Assembly: GCA_964577835.1 (NCBI GenBank)
Contig: CAZOBN010000077.1
Location: 1-14,955, forward strand
Direction: 5' to 3'
Length of the DNA: 14,955 bases
Origin: CAVVYA01 sp964577835
GTDB taxonomy: Bacteria; Pseudomonadota; Alphaproteobacteria; SMXQ01
The first letter of the stretch is position 1. Each line of letters opens with the position of its first letter. Shown here in pieces: positions 7,094 through 14,199 of this stretch. Made by a program: the position numbers and the translations under genes. The notes under the pieces are model-generated. The model worked only from the letters and a program-made list of their open reading frames with translations. It ran no database searches and was not told where the DNA came from.

Positions 7094-8002
7094 ATGTTCA
7101 CCCATCTGTTTCAGCGCCGCAGCGACTTCCCGCTCGAGCAGGATGCCTCGCGCCGCTTTCTGCCGTGGCTGGTGGCGCTCAATGTCTATCTCGCCGCCCT
7201 GGCGCTCGCCGGCCTGATGGTGATCGGCGATGCGGCGTCCCAGTGGGACCGCGGCCTGAGCGGCACGCTCACGGTGCAGATTCCACCGCTCACCAATGAA
7301 CAGCCGGATCGGGAAGCGGCGACCGAGGCCCGCGTCAAGCGCGCGCTCGAGGTGTTGCGCGCGACCCCCGGCATCGCCAGCGCGCGGCCGCTCGACCGCC
7401 GGGAATTGGCCTTGCTGATGGAACCGTGGCTCGGCAGCGGCGATCTGGTCGGCGAGCTGCCGCTGCCCAGCCTGATCGACGTGCGGCTCAAGGAGGACGG
7501 CGGCGTGAACGTCGAGGGATTGTCGTCGGTGCTGGCCGCGGCGGTGCCGGGCGCCACCATCGACGACCATAAGAAATGGCTCGACCGGCTCATCCTGCTC
7601 GCCCAATCGATCAAGGCGATCGCCGCGGTCATTGTTCTGCTGGTCGGCGCCGCCGCCGTGGCGACGGTGATCTTCATCACCCGCACCGGCCTGTCGCTGC
7701 ACCATGACGTCATCCAGCTCCTGCATGTCATCGGCGCCCAGGACGAGTATATCGCGCGCCAGTTCGAATCCCAGGCGCTCGCCCTTTGCCTGAAGGGCGG
7801 CGTCGCCGGTTTCGTGCTGGCGGCGATCACCCTGTTCGCCGTCGGCGCCCTGGCCGGCCGGCTCGGCTCGCAAATCCTGCCGCCAGTCGACATGTCGCTC
7901 GCCGAGTGGCTTGCCTTGGCCGCCCTGCCCGTTGTGGTGGCGCTGATCGGCATGGTCACGGCGCGCATCATCGTGCTGCGATCCCTGGCAAGGCTGATGT
8001 GA
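7094..8002 (+). CDS. ftsX: cell division permease-like protein FtsX
   Basis: The membrane partner of FtsE, 302 aa. It has the FtsX topology: a cytoplasmic N-terminus, TM1 (about 23-45), a periplasmic domain of about 125 residues (to about 170), then TM2 (about 173-195), TM3 (about 235-257) and TM4 (about 272-295). The cytoplasmic loop between TM2 and TM3 contains the conserved-looking VIQLLHVIGAQDEYIARQF region, the expected FtsE-coupling site. The periplasmic domain is where FtsX binds hydrolase regulators in other bacteria. ATG7094 has GAGGG at 7079-7083; a GTG at 7070 overlapping the ftsE end would add eight residues and has no visible ribosome-binding site. The stop TGA directly abuts the next ATG. 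Confidence 0.9.
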   Translation: MFTHLFQRRSDFPLEQDASRRFLPWLVALNVYLAALALAGLMVIGDAASQWDRGLSGTLTVQIPPLTNEQPDREAATEARVKRALEVLRATPGIASARPLDRRELALLMEPWLGSGDLVGELPLPSLIDVRLKEDGGVNVEGLSSVLAAAVPGATIDDHKKWLDRLILLAQSIKAIAAVIVLLVGAAAVATVIFITRTGLSLHHDVIQLLHVIGAQDEYIARQFESQALALCLKGGVAGFVLAAITLFAVGALAGRLGSQILPPVDMSLAEWLALAALPVVVALIGMVTARIIVLRSLARLM

Positions 8003-8740
8003 ATGACGAGCCCGGCGGACGCGCCCAGACAACCGAGACCGCGCACGCGACGCATCGTCGCCGTCCCGCTCGCGCTTCTCATCCTGTGGCTCTGCGGCCT
8101 GATCTGGTACGCGGAAGATATTCCGCGCGCGGTGGACGATGCCGGCACCAACACCGACGCGGTGATCGTGCTGACCGGCGGCAGCGGCCGGCTCGACGTC
8201 GGCTTCCGGCTTCTCGCCGAAGGGCGTGCCAAGAAGCTGTTCATCTCCGGCGTGGCCCGCGAGGTCAATGCCGAGGAACTCATGCGGCTTTACGGCCACG
8301 GCCCCGCCGGCGCATTCCGCTGCTGCGTCGTGGTCGGCCACAATGCCGGTGACACCGCCGGCAACGCGCGCGAGACGGCCCAGTGGATGGCCGAGGAGGG
8401 CTTTTCCTCGCTGCGCCTGGTGACGGCGAGCTATCACATGCGGCGCAGCCTGCTGGAATTCCGTCGCGCCATGCCGCAGGTCGCGATGATCCCCCATCCG
8501 GTATTTCCCGAGGGCTTCCGTGCCGGCGATTGGTGGCGCTGGCCCGGCACCCTCAATCTGCTGATCAGCGAATACACCAAGTTTCTCGGCGCTGCCGTCC
8601 GGCATGCCGTCGGCGCCCCCGCGCCCCAGCCGCCCGCCGCGGTCCAAAGCGGCCATAAACCGGCCGCGCCGGCGCGGTCGCCCGACACCGACGGTCAGCC
8701 CGCCGCACCCGCGCCGCCCGACAGCCTCCACGCCCTGTAA
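8003..8740 (+). CDS. YdcF-like (DUF218/ElyC/SanA) membrane-anchored protein
   Basis: A 245-aa DUF218-family protein. A basic N-terminus precedes one membrane anchor (about residues 18-38, VAVPLALLILWLCGLIWYA), then the DUF218 fold in the periplasm (about 50-180): DAVIVLTGGSGRLDVGFRLL, KKLFISGV, GDTAGNARETAQWM and LRLVTASYHMRRS all match the family pattern. Members such as ElyC and SanA act in envelope integrity and lipid-carrier or peptidoglycan homeostasis in enterics; which substrate applies here is unknown. The last 45 residues are a Pro/Ala-rich low-complexity tail. Its ATG directly follows the ftsX stop, and plsC begins 12 nt after its own stop, so it is clearly within the ftsEX operon and probably serves cell-envelope growth. 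Confidence 0.85.
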   Translation: MTSPADAPRQPRPRTRRIVAVPLALLILWLCGLIWYAEDIPRAVDDAGTNTDAVIVLTGGSGRLDVGFRLLAEGRAKKLFISGVAREVNAEELMRLYGHGPAGAFRCCVVVGHNAGDTAGNARETAQWMAEEGFSSLRLVTASYHMRRSLLEFRRAMPQVAMIPHPVFPEGFRAGDWWRWPGTLNLLISEYTKFLGAAVRHAVGAPAPQPPAAVQSGHKPAAPARSPDTDGQPAAPAPPDSLHAL

Positions 8741-8752
8741 ACCGGCACCGCC

Positions 8753-9532
8753 ATGGTCCTGCTGCGCGCCATCGTCTTCAATCTGCTGTCCTGGCTGATC
8801 TTCGCCGTGCTCGGCGTGCTCTACCTGCCGCTGCTGCTGATTCCCGGCCGTGCGGGCGAGCGCGTCATGATGGCGGCGGGCACCTGGTGGTCGCGCCTCA
8901 TGCTGGGACTGGCGGACGCGGTCGTCGGGCTCGATTACGAGGTGCGCGGCCAAGCCAATATTCCGCGCGGACCGGCGCTGTTCGCCATCAAGCATCAGTC
9001 GGCGTGGGATACGCTTGCGGTCGCCAGCCTGCTGCCGGCGCCGGTCGTGGTGCTCAAGCGCGAGCTGTTCTGGGTGCCGTTCTACGGCTGGTATGCCAAG
9101 CGCGCCGGCATGATCGCCATCGACCGCGGCGGCGGCGCGGCGGCCTTACGCCGCATGCTGCGGGCCGCCCAGGCGGCGATCGCCAAGGGTCGTCCCCTCG
9201 CCATTTTCCCCCAGGGCACCCGCACGCTGCCAGCCAGCCTGGGCGGTACTCCCAAGCCCTATCAGCCCGGCGTCGCCGCGCTCTATGGCGAACTTGGCGT
9301 GCCGGTCGTCCCTGTGGCGCTCAATTCCGGCCTGTTCTGGAGCCGGCGCGCCTTCCGCAAACATCCGGGCCGCATCGTGGTGGAATTCCTGCCGCCGATC
9401 CCGCCCGGCTTAGCCAAGCGCGATTTCCTGGCGCGGCTCGAGACGGCGATCGAGGCCGACACCGACCGGCTCGAGGCCGAGGGGATCGCGGGCACCAGAC
9501 CGCAAACCCAGCAAGCGGATTCAACGCGCTAG
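8753..9532 (+). CDS. plsC: 1-acyl-sn-glycerol-3-phosphate acyltransferase
   Basis: A 259-aa LPLAT-family enzyme that acylates lysophosphatidate to phosphatidate at the inner membrane, the second acylation in phospholipid synthesis. An N-terminal hydrophobic segment (about 5-32) anchors it. The catalytic HX4D motif is His81-Asp86 in KHQSAWD; the second block is around RELFWVPFYGW; the substrate-binding motif is FPQGTR (152-157), where most family members have Glu in place of Gln154; a further block is VPVVPVALNSG. The C-terminus is polar. Last gene of the ftsE operon. The general acyltransferase call is firm; strict PlsC specificity, as opposed to a related lysophospholipid or ornithine-lipid acyltransferase, cannot be settled from sequence. 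Confidence 0.85.
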   Translation: MVLLRAIVFNLLSWLIFAVLGVLYLPLLLIPGRAGERVMMAAGTWWSRLMLGLADAVVGLDYEVRGQANIPRGPALFAIKHQSAWDTLAVASLLPAPVVVLKRELFWVPFYGWYAKRAGMIAIDRGGGAAALRRMLRAAQAAIAKGRPLAIFPQGTRTLPASLGGTPKPYQPGVAALYGELGVPVVPVALNSGLFWSRRAFRKHPGRIVVEFLPPIPPGLAKRDFLARLETAIEADTDRLEAEGIAGTRPQTQQADSTR

Positions 9533-9538
9533 CGAATC

Positions 9539-9554
9539 CGGGCGCTGAAGCCCG
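9539..9554 (+). terminator. weak hairpin after plsC
   Basis: CGGGC and GCCCG pair around a 6-nt loop just after the plsC stop. There is no T-run, so it is at best a weak terminator. The rest of the 201-nt gap to nfeD holds no gene that I can support; a TAAGAT at 9671 has no well-spaced -35. Confidence 0.25.
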
Positions 9555-9733
9555 ATAACATGGCGCACGGCCACAATGTCTACCGGCTGCCCGGTTCGTT
9601 GCGACGAGCCGGTCCCCGATCTGCCGCTTTCCTGCGCAATCTTGTTGAGACGGACTCTCCGGGCCTCCGGTAAGATCACATTGGTGACACGGCGCGACCA
9701 CAGCGGTCCGCCGAGAGCACGGGAGCTTGGCGG

Positions 9734-11194
9734 ATGGCCGACCGTTCCCATCCCCGCTTTGCCAAGACACGCGCGACGCTGCGCGGATTGCTCTGGCTCG
9801 GCCTGGCGATGGCGGGGATCGCCGTGCTGGTCCAGCCGGGCCCCGGCGCCGAACCCGCGCGGCGCGAAGCCGTCGTCCTGTCCATCCACGGCGCCATCGG
9901 GCCGGCCACCGCCGACTATGTGATCCGCGGCTTGAAGACCGCCGCGGACGACAAGGCAGCGCTCGTCATTCTGCGCATGGACACGCCGGGCGGTCTCGAC
10001 ACCAGCATGCGCGACATCATCCGGGCGATCCTGAACGCGCCGATGCCGGTCGCCGGCTATGTGGCGCCGAGCGGCGCGCGGGCGGCGAGCGCCGGCACCT
10101 ATATGCTCTATGCCAGCCACATCGCGGCGATGGCGCCCGGCACCAACCTGGGCGCGGCGACGCCGGTGCAGCTCGGCGGCCTTCCCAGCATCACGCCGGA
10201 CCGTGGCAAGGAGCCGGAGCGCAAACCGCCGCCGGACGGCGGCAAAGGCGCGGACAAGGCTCCGCCCGAGCGCACGGCGGGCGAATCGCCGCCGGATGCG
10301 GGAACCGCCAAGGCGGTGGAGGACGCGGTCGCCTATATCCGCAGCCTCGCCGAGCTGCGCGGGCGCAACGCCGACTGGGCCGAGGACGCGGTGCGCAAGG
10401 CGGCCAGCCTGAGCAACCAGGAGGCGCTCAAGCAGCAGGTCATCGACCTGGTGGCGCGCGACGAAGAGGATCTGCTGCGCCAGGCGCACGGCCGCAAGAC
10501 CGTCGTGCGCGGCGAGCCCGTGACCCTCGACCTCCAGGATATCGCGCTGCGCGAGATCGAGCCCGATTGGCGCACCGAGCTGCTCGCCACCATCACCAAC
10601 CCGAACATCGCCTTCATCCTGATGATGGTCGGCATCTACGGCATCATCTTCGAATTCCTCAATCCCGGTTCCTTCGCGCCCGGCGTCATCGGCGCGATCG
10701 CCCTGCTCACCGCGTTCTATGCGCTCAATATCCTGCCGATCAGCTACGCCGGCCTCGCCCTCGTGCTGCTCGGCATCGCCCTGCTGGTGGCGGAGGCCTA
10801 CCTGCCCACCTTCGGCATCGTCGGATTCGGCGGCATCGCCGCCTTCGTCCTCGGCGCCACCATGCTGATCGATACCGACGTGCCCGGATTCACCATCGCC
10901 TGGCCGGTGATCGGCGCCACCGCCGCCGCCAGCGCCGGATTCCTGCTGCTGATCGCGGGCATGGCGCTGCGCGCCCAGCGCCGGCCGGTCGTCACCGGGC
11001 GCGAGCAGATGATCGGCAGCCGCGGCAAGGTGGCGAGCTGGTCGGACCACAACGGCCGCGTGCTCGTCCAGGGCGAGAACTGGCAGGCGGTGAGCGACGT
11101 GCCGCTCGCCCCCGGACAGCGGGTGGTGGTTCGCGACCTGCGCGGCCTGACCCTCGTGGTCGCGCCGGACGATATCCGAACCGCCGATATCTGA
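9734..11194 (+). CDS. nfeD: NfeD-family membrane serine protease (long form)
   Basis: A 486-residue long-form NfeD (NfeD1b type). A signal-anchor (about 16-33) leads into a ClpP/SppA-like protease domain: LRMDTPGG (80-87) and the nucleophile Ser119 in ARAASAGTY. By alignment to the archaeal homologue PH1510 the catalytic lysine would be Lys193, before AVEDAVAYIRSLA. Between them is a Pro/Lys/Asp/Gly-rich insert (about 150-190), roughly 33 residues longer than in PH1510. Then come four or five membrane helices (about 288-415) and a C-terminal OB-fold NfeD domain (about 420-485, GSRGKVASW...). Such proteases cleave membrane substrates including the C-terminal region of partner stomatins. ATG9734 follows GGGAG at 8 nt. 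The slipin gene starts 19 nt downstream, the usual functional pair. Confidence 0.92.
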   Translation: MADRSHPRFAKTRATLRGLLWLGLAMAGIAVLVQPGPGAEPARREAVVLSIHGAIGPATADYVIRGLKTAADDKAALVILRMDTPGGLDTSMRDIIRAILNAPMPVAGYVAPSGARAASAGTYMLYASHIAAMAPGTNLGAATPVQLGGLPSITPDRGKEPERKPPPDGGKGADKAPPERTAGESPPDAGTAKAVEDAVAYIRSLAELRGRNADWAEDAVRKAASLSNQEALKQQVIDLVARDEEDLLRQAHGRKTVVRGEPVTLDLQDIALREIEPDWRTELLATITNPNIAFILMMVGIYGIIFEFLNPGSFAPGVIGAIALLTAFYALNILPISYAGLALVLLGIALLVAEAYLPTFGIVGFGGIAAFVLGATMLIDTDVPGFTIAWPVIGATAAASAGFLLLIAGMALRAQRRPVVTGREQMIGSRGKVASWSDHNGRVLVQGENWQAVSDVPLAPGQRVVVRDLRGLTLVVAPDDIRTADI

Positions 11195-11213
11195 GGCACA
11201 CAAGGAGGCCGTC

Positions 11214-11984
11214 ATGGCGTCGATCATCACCTACATCCTGCCCGCCGCGCTCGTCCTCGGCTTCCTGTTCCTGGCGATCCGCATCCTGCGCGAATACGAG
11301 CGCGCCGTCGTCTTCACCCTCGGCCGCTTCACCGGCGTGCGCGGCCCCGGCCTGATCGTCCTGGTCCCCTTCGTGCAGCAGATGGTGCGCCGCGACCTGC
11401 GCACCATCGTCCAGGACGTGCCGAGCCAGGACGTGATCACGCGCGACAACGTGTCGGTGAAGGTCAACGCGGTGCTCTATTTCCGCATCGTCGATCCGGA
11501 GAAGGCGACGATCCAGGTGGTGGATTTCCTGCAGGCGACCAGCCAGCTCGCCCAGACCACCCTGCGCTCGGTGCTCGGCAAGCACGAGCTGGACGAACTC
11601 CTGTCGGAGCGCGACCGGCTGAACGACGACATCCAGGAGATCCTCGATTCCCAGACCGACGCCTGGGGCATCAAGGTGATCAATGTCGAGATCAAGCACG
11701 TCGATATCGACGAGAGCATGGTGCGCGCCATCGCCAAGCAGGCCGAGGCCGAGCGCATCCGGCGCGCCAAGATCATCAATGCCGAGGGCGAGCAGCAGGC
11801 CGCCCAGAAGCTCGTCGAGGCCGGCCATATCCTGGCGGAAAGCGCCGAGGCCATGCAGTTGCGCTATCTCTCCGCCCTGCACGACATCGCCGGCGAGCGG
11901 ACCTCCACCGTCGTCTTCCCCTTCCCGATCGAGCTCGCCCGCGTGCTCGGCGCCCTGGCCGCACCGCGTGGCGAACGGTCGTGA
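11214..11984 (+). CDS. slipin (stomatin/prohibitin-like SPFH protein)
   Basis: A 256-residue slipin. One N-terminal membrane segment (about 5-24) is followed by the SPFH/band-7 domain (REYERAVVFTLGRFTGVRGPG, then DVITRDNVSVKVNAVLYFRI) and an Ala/Glu-rich coiled-coil-forming region (about 165-215, KQAEAERIRRAKIINAEGEQ) that drives oligomerisation. The short hydrophobic tail VVFPFPIEL is the kind of segment cleaved by NfeD-type proteases in PH1510/PH1511. It forms membrane scaffolds; the precise role in bacteria is unsettled. The start has a perfect AGGAGG at 11203-11208, 5 nt before ATG. It is in an operon with nfeD (19-nt gap). The mobile element begins only 40 nt after its stop, so its 3' region was altered by the insertion but the coding sequence looks intact. 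Confidence 0.92.
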   Translation: MASIITYILPAALVLGFLFLAIRILREYERAVVFTLGRFTGVRGPGLIVLVPFVQQMVRRDLRTIVQDVPSQDVITRDNVSVKVNAVLYFRIVDPEKATIQVVDFLQATSQLAQTTLRSVLGKHELDELLSERDRLNDDIQEILDSQTDAWGIKVINVEIKHVDIDESMVRAIAKQAEAERIRRAKIINAEGEQQAAQKLVEAGHILAESAEAMQLRYLSALHDIAGERTSTVVFPFPIELARVLGALAAPRGERS

Positions 11985-12016
11985 GGCAGTGGCGGCTATA
12001 GCCAACCGCTCATTTC

Positions 12017-12024
12017 ATCAAAAC
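12017..12024 (+). repeat. left target-site duplication of the IS1595-family element
   Basis: ATCAAAAC directly precedes the left inverted repeat and matches ACCAAAAC just outside the right end in 7 of 8 bases. Eight base pairs is the duplication length known for IS1595-family elements. Confidence 0.65.
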
Positions 12025-12048
12025 CGCAATTATATACTTGACGGAAGT
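12025..12048 (+). repeat. left terminal inverted repeat (IRL)
   Basis: Begins CGCAATTATATACTTGA and ends GGAAGT. It pairs with IRR with mismatches only at positions 4 and 18. It contains TTGACG, a possible -35 for the transposase. Confidence 0.85.
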
Positions 12049-12066
12049 AGGGCCGGATGGCAGAAT
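12038..12066 (+). promoter_or_regulatory. tnp: candidate transposase promoter with -35 inside IRL
   Basis: TTGACG (12038-12043) and CAGAAT (12061-12066) are 17 bp apart; matches to consensus are 5/6 and 4/6. A start near 12073 would exclude ATG12057 and favour ATG12096 as the transposase start. Confidence 0.35.
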
Positions 12067-12095
12067 GGCTTCAACAACTTACGAAAGACCAAGCC

Positions 12096-13022
12096 ATGTC
12101 TGCCGACCTCACGAATCCAATTTTCCACGACGAAACAAAGGCTAGGAAGCATTTCGAGTCCCTTCGATGGGCGAATGGTCGCTACTGCCCTCATTGCGGC
12201 GCGACCGAGGAAACCAGCCCGGTCAAGAGCGAGGATCGGCCCGGCCTTTACTACTGCAACGCGTGCAAGAAGAAGTTCACGGCGACGGTCGGCACGGTGT
12301 TTGAGCGGTCCCATATTCCGCTGCACAAATGGCTCGCCGCGACGCACCTGCTTTGCTCGTCCAAGAAGGGCATGAGCGCGCATCAGCTTCACCGCATGTT
12401 GGGCGTCACCTACAAAACCGCGTGGTTCATGGCCCATCGCATCCGCGAAGCGATGATCGATACCGATCTCTCTCCGATGGGCGGCTCGGGCGGCGTGGTC
12501 GAAGCCGACGAAACCTATCTCGGTTCGTCCGGTTACGAGTTCGTCAACGGCAAGGGCTGGAAGATGAAGCGCGGCCTTGGCGACAAGAAAAAGGTTTTCA
12601 CCCTCGTTGAGCGCGGCGGGCGTGCGAAGTCCGTTAAGGTGGACACCCTCACGCGCGGAGCGGTCCACGATATTATCGAGGATCAGGTTGCCGGCGGCGC
12701 CTCACTCATGACCGACGAAAGCAAGCTCTACACGGGCCTCGGCAAGAAGTTTAAAAGCCATCAGACGGTCAACCACGCCAAGGGCGAATACGCCCGTGGC
12801 CCTGTCTCCACCAACACCGTGGAAGGCTACTTCTCAATCTTCAAGCGCGGTATGATCGGCACGTATCAGCACTGCGGCGAACAGCACTTGCAGCGCTATC
12901 TGAGCGAATTCGATTTCCGCTACTCGCACCGCGACCTAAGCGATGCGAAGCGCGCCGAAGTCGCCGTTACCGGCGGCACCGGCAAACGGCTCATGTATCA
13001 TCAAACTAACGGACGCGCCTAA
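12096..13022 (+). CDS. IS1595-family transposase
   Basis: A 308-aa transposase of the ISXO2/IS1595 type. The N-terminal zinc ribbon has CPHC (Cys31, Cys34) and CNAC (Cys54, Cys57), followed by a helix-turn-helix-like region with HKWLAATHLLCSSKKGMSA and LGVTYKTAWFMAHRIR. The DDE-type catalytic domain shows VEADETYLG (first Asp), LMTDESKLY (second Asp) and STNTVEGYFSIFKRG (the Asn/Glu region typical of the third position), ending in YLSEFDFRYSHR. No frameshift or stop is seen, so it should be active. ATG12096 gives the family-typical opening MSADLTNPIF; an in-frame ATG at 12057 would add 13 residues and lies within the promoter candidate. It is the only gene needed for transposition in this element. 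Confidence 0.92.
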   Translation: MSADLTNPIFHDETKARKHFESLRWANGRYCPHCGATEETSPVKSEDRPGLYYCNACKKKFTATVGTVFERSHIPLHKWLAATHLLCSSKKGMSAHQLHRMLGVTYKTAWFMAHRIREAMIDTDLSPMGGSGGVVEADETYLGSSGYEFVNGKGWKMKRGLGDKKKVFTLVERGGRAKSVKVDTLTRGAVHDIIEDQVAGGASLMTDESKLYTGLGKKFKSHQTVNHAKGEYARGPVSTNTVEGYFSIFKRGMIGTYQHCGEQHLQRYLSEFDFRYSHRDLSDAKRAEVAVTGGTGKRLMYHQTNGRA

Positions 13023-13090
13023 GAAGCGGCGGATAGGGCGGACAAAGTTCCGAAAACTTAAAGGTCGAACACTCATCAAGGGGGAAGGCA

Positions 13091-13309
13091 ATGGCCGATG
13101 ATTTTGGGATGAGCGTTACTGCAATTTTTCCGACAAAAGATGGAGGAACCGTCCAATTCGAGATTTCATCCCACCTCGCCGGCCCGGTGACCGTTCAGAT
13201 GCCTTACTACCTTGGCACTGACCCGAATGCAGGGGTAAAGGAGGCGGCGGGTTATTTGCGCGATCTCGGCCAACGAATTTCTCAAGCTGCTGCCGAGTTA
13301 GCGAAGTAA
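13091..13309 (+). CDS. hypothetical 72-aa passenger protein
   Basis: I do not recognise this protein. It is 72 residues with a first half of alternating hydrophobic and polar residues that suggests beta strands (VTAIFPTKDGGTVQFEI, PVTVQMPYY) and a C-terminal amphipathic helix (about 49-71, VKEAAGYLRDLGQRISQ) rich in Ala. No membrane segment or metal motif is present. A strong purine-rich ribosome-binding site (GGGGGAAGG, 13079-13087) precedes ATG, which supports a real gene. It lies 68 nt after the transposase, in the same direction, and ends 47 nt before a strong bidirectional terminator, so it is probably the last gene on the transposase transcript. Confidence 0.65.
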   Translation: MADDFGMSVTAIFPTKDGGTVQFEISSHLAGPVTVQMPYYLGTDPNAGVKEAAGYLRDLGQRISQAAAELAK

Positions 13310-13356
13310 GGTCGATATGGCCAAGGCTGCTCGCCATCGCTGTTCTCCAATGAAAA

Positions 13357-13385
13357 CCCCGGCTCACTTGGCCGGGGCTTCTTTT
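13357..13385. terminator. bidirectional intrinsic terminator between convergent passenger genes
   Basis: CCCCGGC (13357-13363) and GCCGGGG (13371-13377) form a 7-bp GC stem with a 7-nt loop. On the plus strand it is followed by CTTCTTTT, on the minus strand by TTTTC, so it can stop transcripts from both sides. The stop codon of the minus-strand 52-aa gene is in the loop. Confidence 0.75.
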
Positions 13386-13522
13386 GGTTTAGGCTTCTTC
13401 GCGGGGCGCTTTCCCAGCGGCTTGTGGGGCTTCGGTGGCGTGCTGATCATGCGCCGCAAAACTTCATCGCGGCGCTTTGCCGTTTCGTCGTGACTCTGCT
13501 CATCTGATTTACGAACATTCAT
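13364..13522 (-). CDS. 52-aa basic passenger protein
   Basis: A 52-residue, very basic protein. The first half is a charged helix (SDEQSHDETAKRRDEVLRRM), followed by TPPKPHKPLGKRP and a Lys/Pro/Ala-rich tail (KKPKPKEAPAK). Short proteins with this RRDEVLRRM-xx-TPPKPHKP pattern look familiar from alphaproteobacterial genomes, but I know of no function. The pattern is far from random for a GC-rich shadow frame, which is the main support. The start ATG (13522-13520) lies 13 bp from the ATG of the divergent HEPN-like gene. A GGTAAG about 7 nt upstream is a modest ribosome-binding site. Its stop codon is in the loop of the terminator, so the transcript ends right after it. Partner or regulator of the adjacent HEPN-like protein is an inference from gene arrangement only. 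Confidence 0.65.
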   Translation of the reverse strand: MNVRKSDEQSHDETAKRRDEVLRRMISTPPKPHKPLGKRPAKKPKPKEAPAK

Positions 13523-13535
13523 GGGAAATCTTACC

Positions 13536-14054
13536 ATGCCGGATTCCGAAGTTCAGCCTGAACGACACACACCCAACCATTTAGAATACGTCGGCATAAT
13601 TGCTTCCGCTTGGGCAACTTTGGAGATGGACGTGGATAGCACTTCCTGCGTCTTAGCTGGCATCCCGCACGAGGTCGGTGCGTGTTTTACCGCCAACCTC
13701 GGATCCATCCATCTTAAGCTGCGCACGTTACGCGCTCTGGTCGAATTGCGTGGCGGCAGCAAGAAACTCCTAACAAGCATTACTGCTTATCAGGGAAAAA
13801 TCTCCGGCACCGCAGAAAAGCGAAACCGCGCCGTCCATGACCCGTGGATGGCTTCGGTATCCCCAGAAGGGGTCGCCATCGGTCAATGGGTCAACAGAGC
13901 CGATAACAAAGGACGGGAGTTTGGCCACAAGAACGTAGCAATTGACGTTCTGATGGAAACCAACCGTGAGATTATGAAGCGCATCAATCAATTTTTTGAA
14001 TTGCGCGAGAAGATCAAAAACGAGCTTCCAGCATACGCTGGAAAACTCTCCTAA
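13536..14054 (+). CDS. HEPN-like passenger protein
   Basis: A 172-residue, mostly alpha-helical soluble protein. The N-terminal helix has the pattern LEYVGIIASAWATLEMDVD, followed by NLGSIHLKLRTLRALVELRG and then EKRNRAVHDPW, where Arg96-Asn97-x3-His101 fits the R-polar-x-x-x-H motif of HEPN domains. This WATLE ... RNxxxHDPW architecture is common in helical HEPN-like proteins, many of which are ribonucleases of toxin-antitoxin, abortive-infection or CRISPR-linked systems. Whether this protein cleaves RNA is unknown. A C-terminal amphipathic helix (about 135-165) is strongly charged. ATG13536 has GGGAA at 7 nt; ATG13521 would add five residues and overlap the divergent start codon. Codon use is plainly less GC-biased than that of the chromosomal neighbours. 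Its 3' end overlaps the convergent 59-aa gene by 41 nt. Confidence 0.75.
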   Translation: MPDSEVQPERHTPNHLEYVGIIASAWATLEMDVDSTSCVLAGIPHEVGACFTANLGSIHLKLRTLRALVELRGGSKKLLTSITAYQGKISGTAEKRNRAVHDPWMASVSPEGVAIGQWVNRADNKGREFGHKNVAIDVLMETNREIMKRINQFFELREKIKNELPAYAGKLS

Positions 14055-14193
14055 GAGCGGGTCCCAGGTCTGCCGGGGACTGCTCATTGAGTCCGTGGCT
14101 GTAAAACTCATCTAAGCCCGCCTCAATCATCTCGGGCGTGACTTCAACTTCTGGTGGTAGATCGCCGGCCGGTCGGGCCGCTTTTTCGCACAC
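14014..14193 (-). CDS. 59-aa passenger protein with GTG start
   Basis: A 59-residue, acidic, probably helical protein. The central block EVEVTPEMIEAGLDEFYSHG and the end LRRVFQRMLEARF resemble a common type of short alphaproteobacterial protein of unknown function (xVTPEMIEAGxxxL ... VFxAMLEA). No ATG occurs in the open frame upstream; GTG14193 is proposed because GAGGG lies about 10 nt before it, and that ribosome-binding site is part of the right terminal inverted repeat. The frame stays open outward through the repeat to 14331, but without an ATG. The gene points inward, converges on the HEPN-like gene and overlaps its last 41 nt. The start is uncertain; the recognised pattern makes a real gene likely. 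Confidence 0.6.
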   Translation of the reverse strand: MCEKAARPAGDLPPEVEVTPEMIEAGLDEFYSHGLNEQSPADLGPALRRVFQRMLEARF

Positions 14194-14199
14194 GTCGCG

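Noticed and set aside
6905..8995. 696-codon minus-strand frame opposite ftsE-ftsX-ydcF-plsC
   Set aside because: It crosses four well-supported genes and has shadow-type composition; no motif is recognised.
9645..9676. TTGAGA ... TAAGAT as nfeD promoter
   Set aside because: The spacer is 20 bp, too long for a convincing sigma70 promoter.
9521..11355. Long frames on both strands overlapping nfeD
   Set aside because: Low-complexity Arg/Gly/Asp-rich translations; nfeD itself has catalytic motifs, membrane helices and a ribosome-binding site.
13318..13494. 58-codon plus-strand frame across the terminator
   Set aside because: It would read through a strong intrinsic terminator and is antisense to the 52-aa gene, whose sequence has a familiar pattern.
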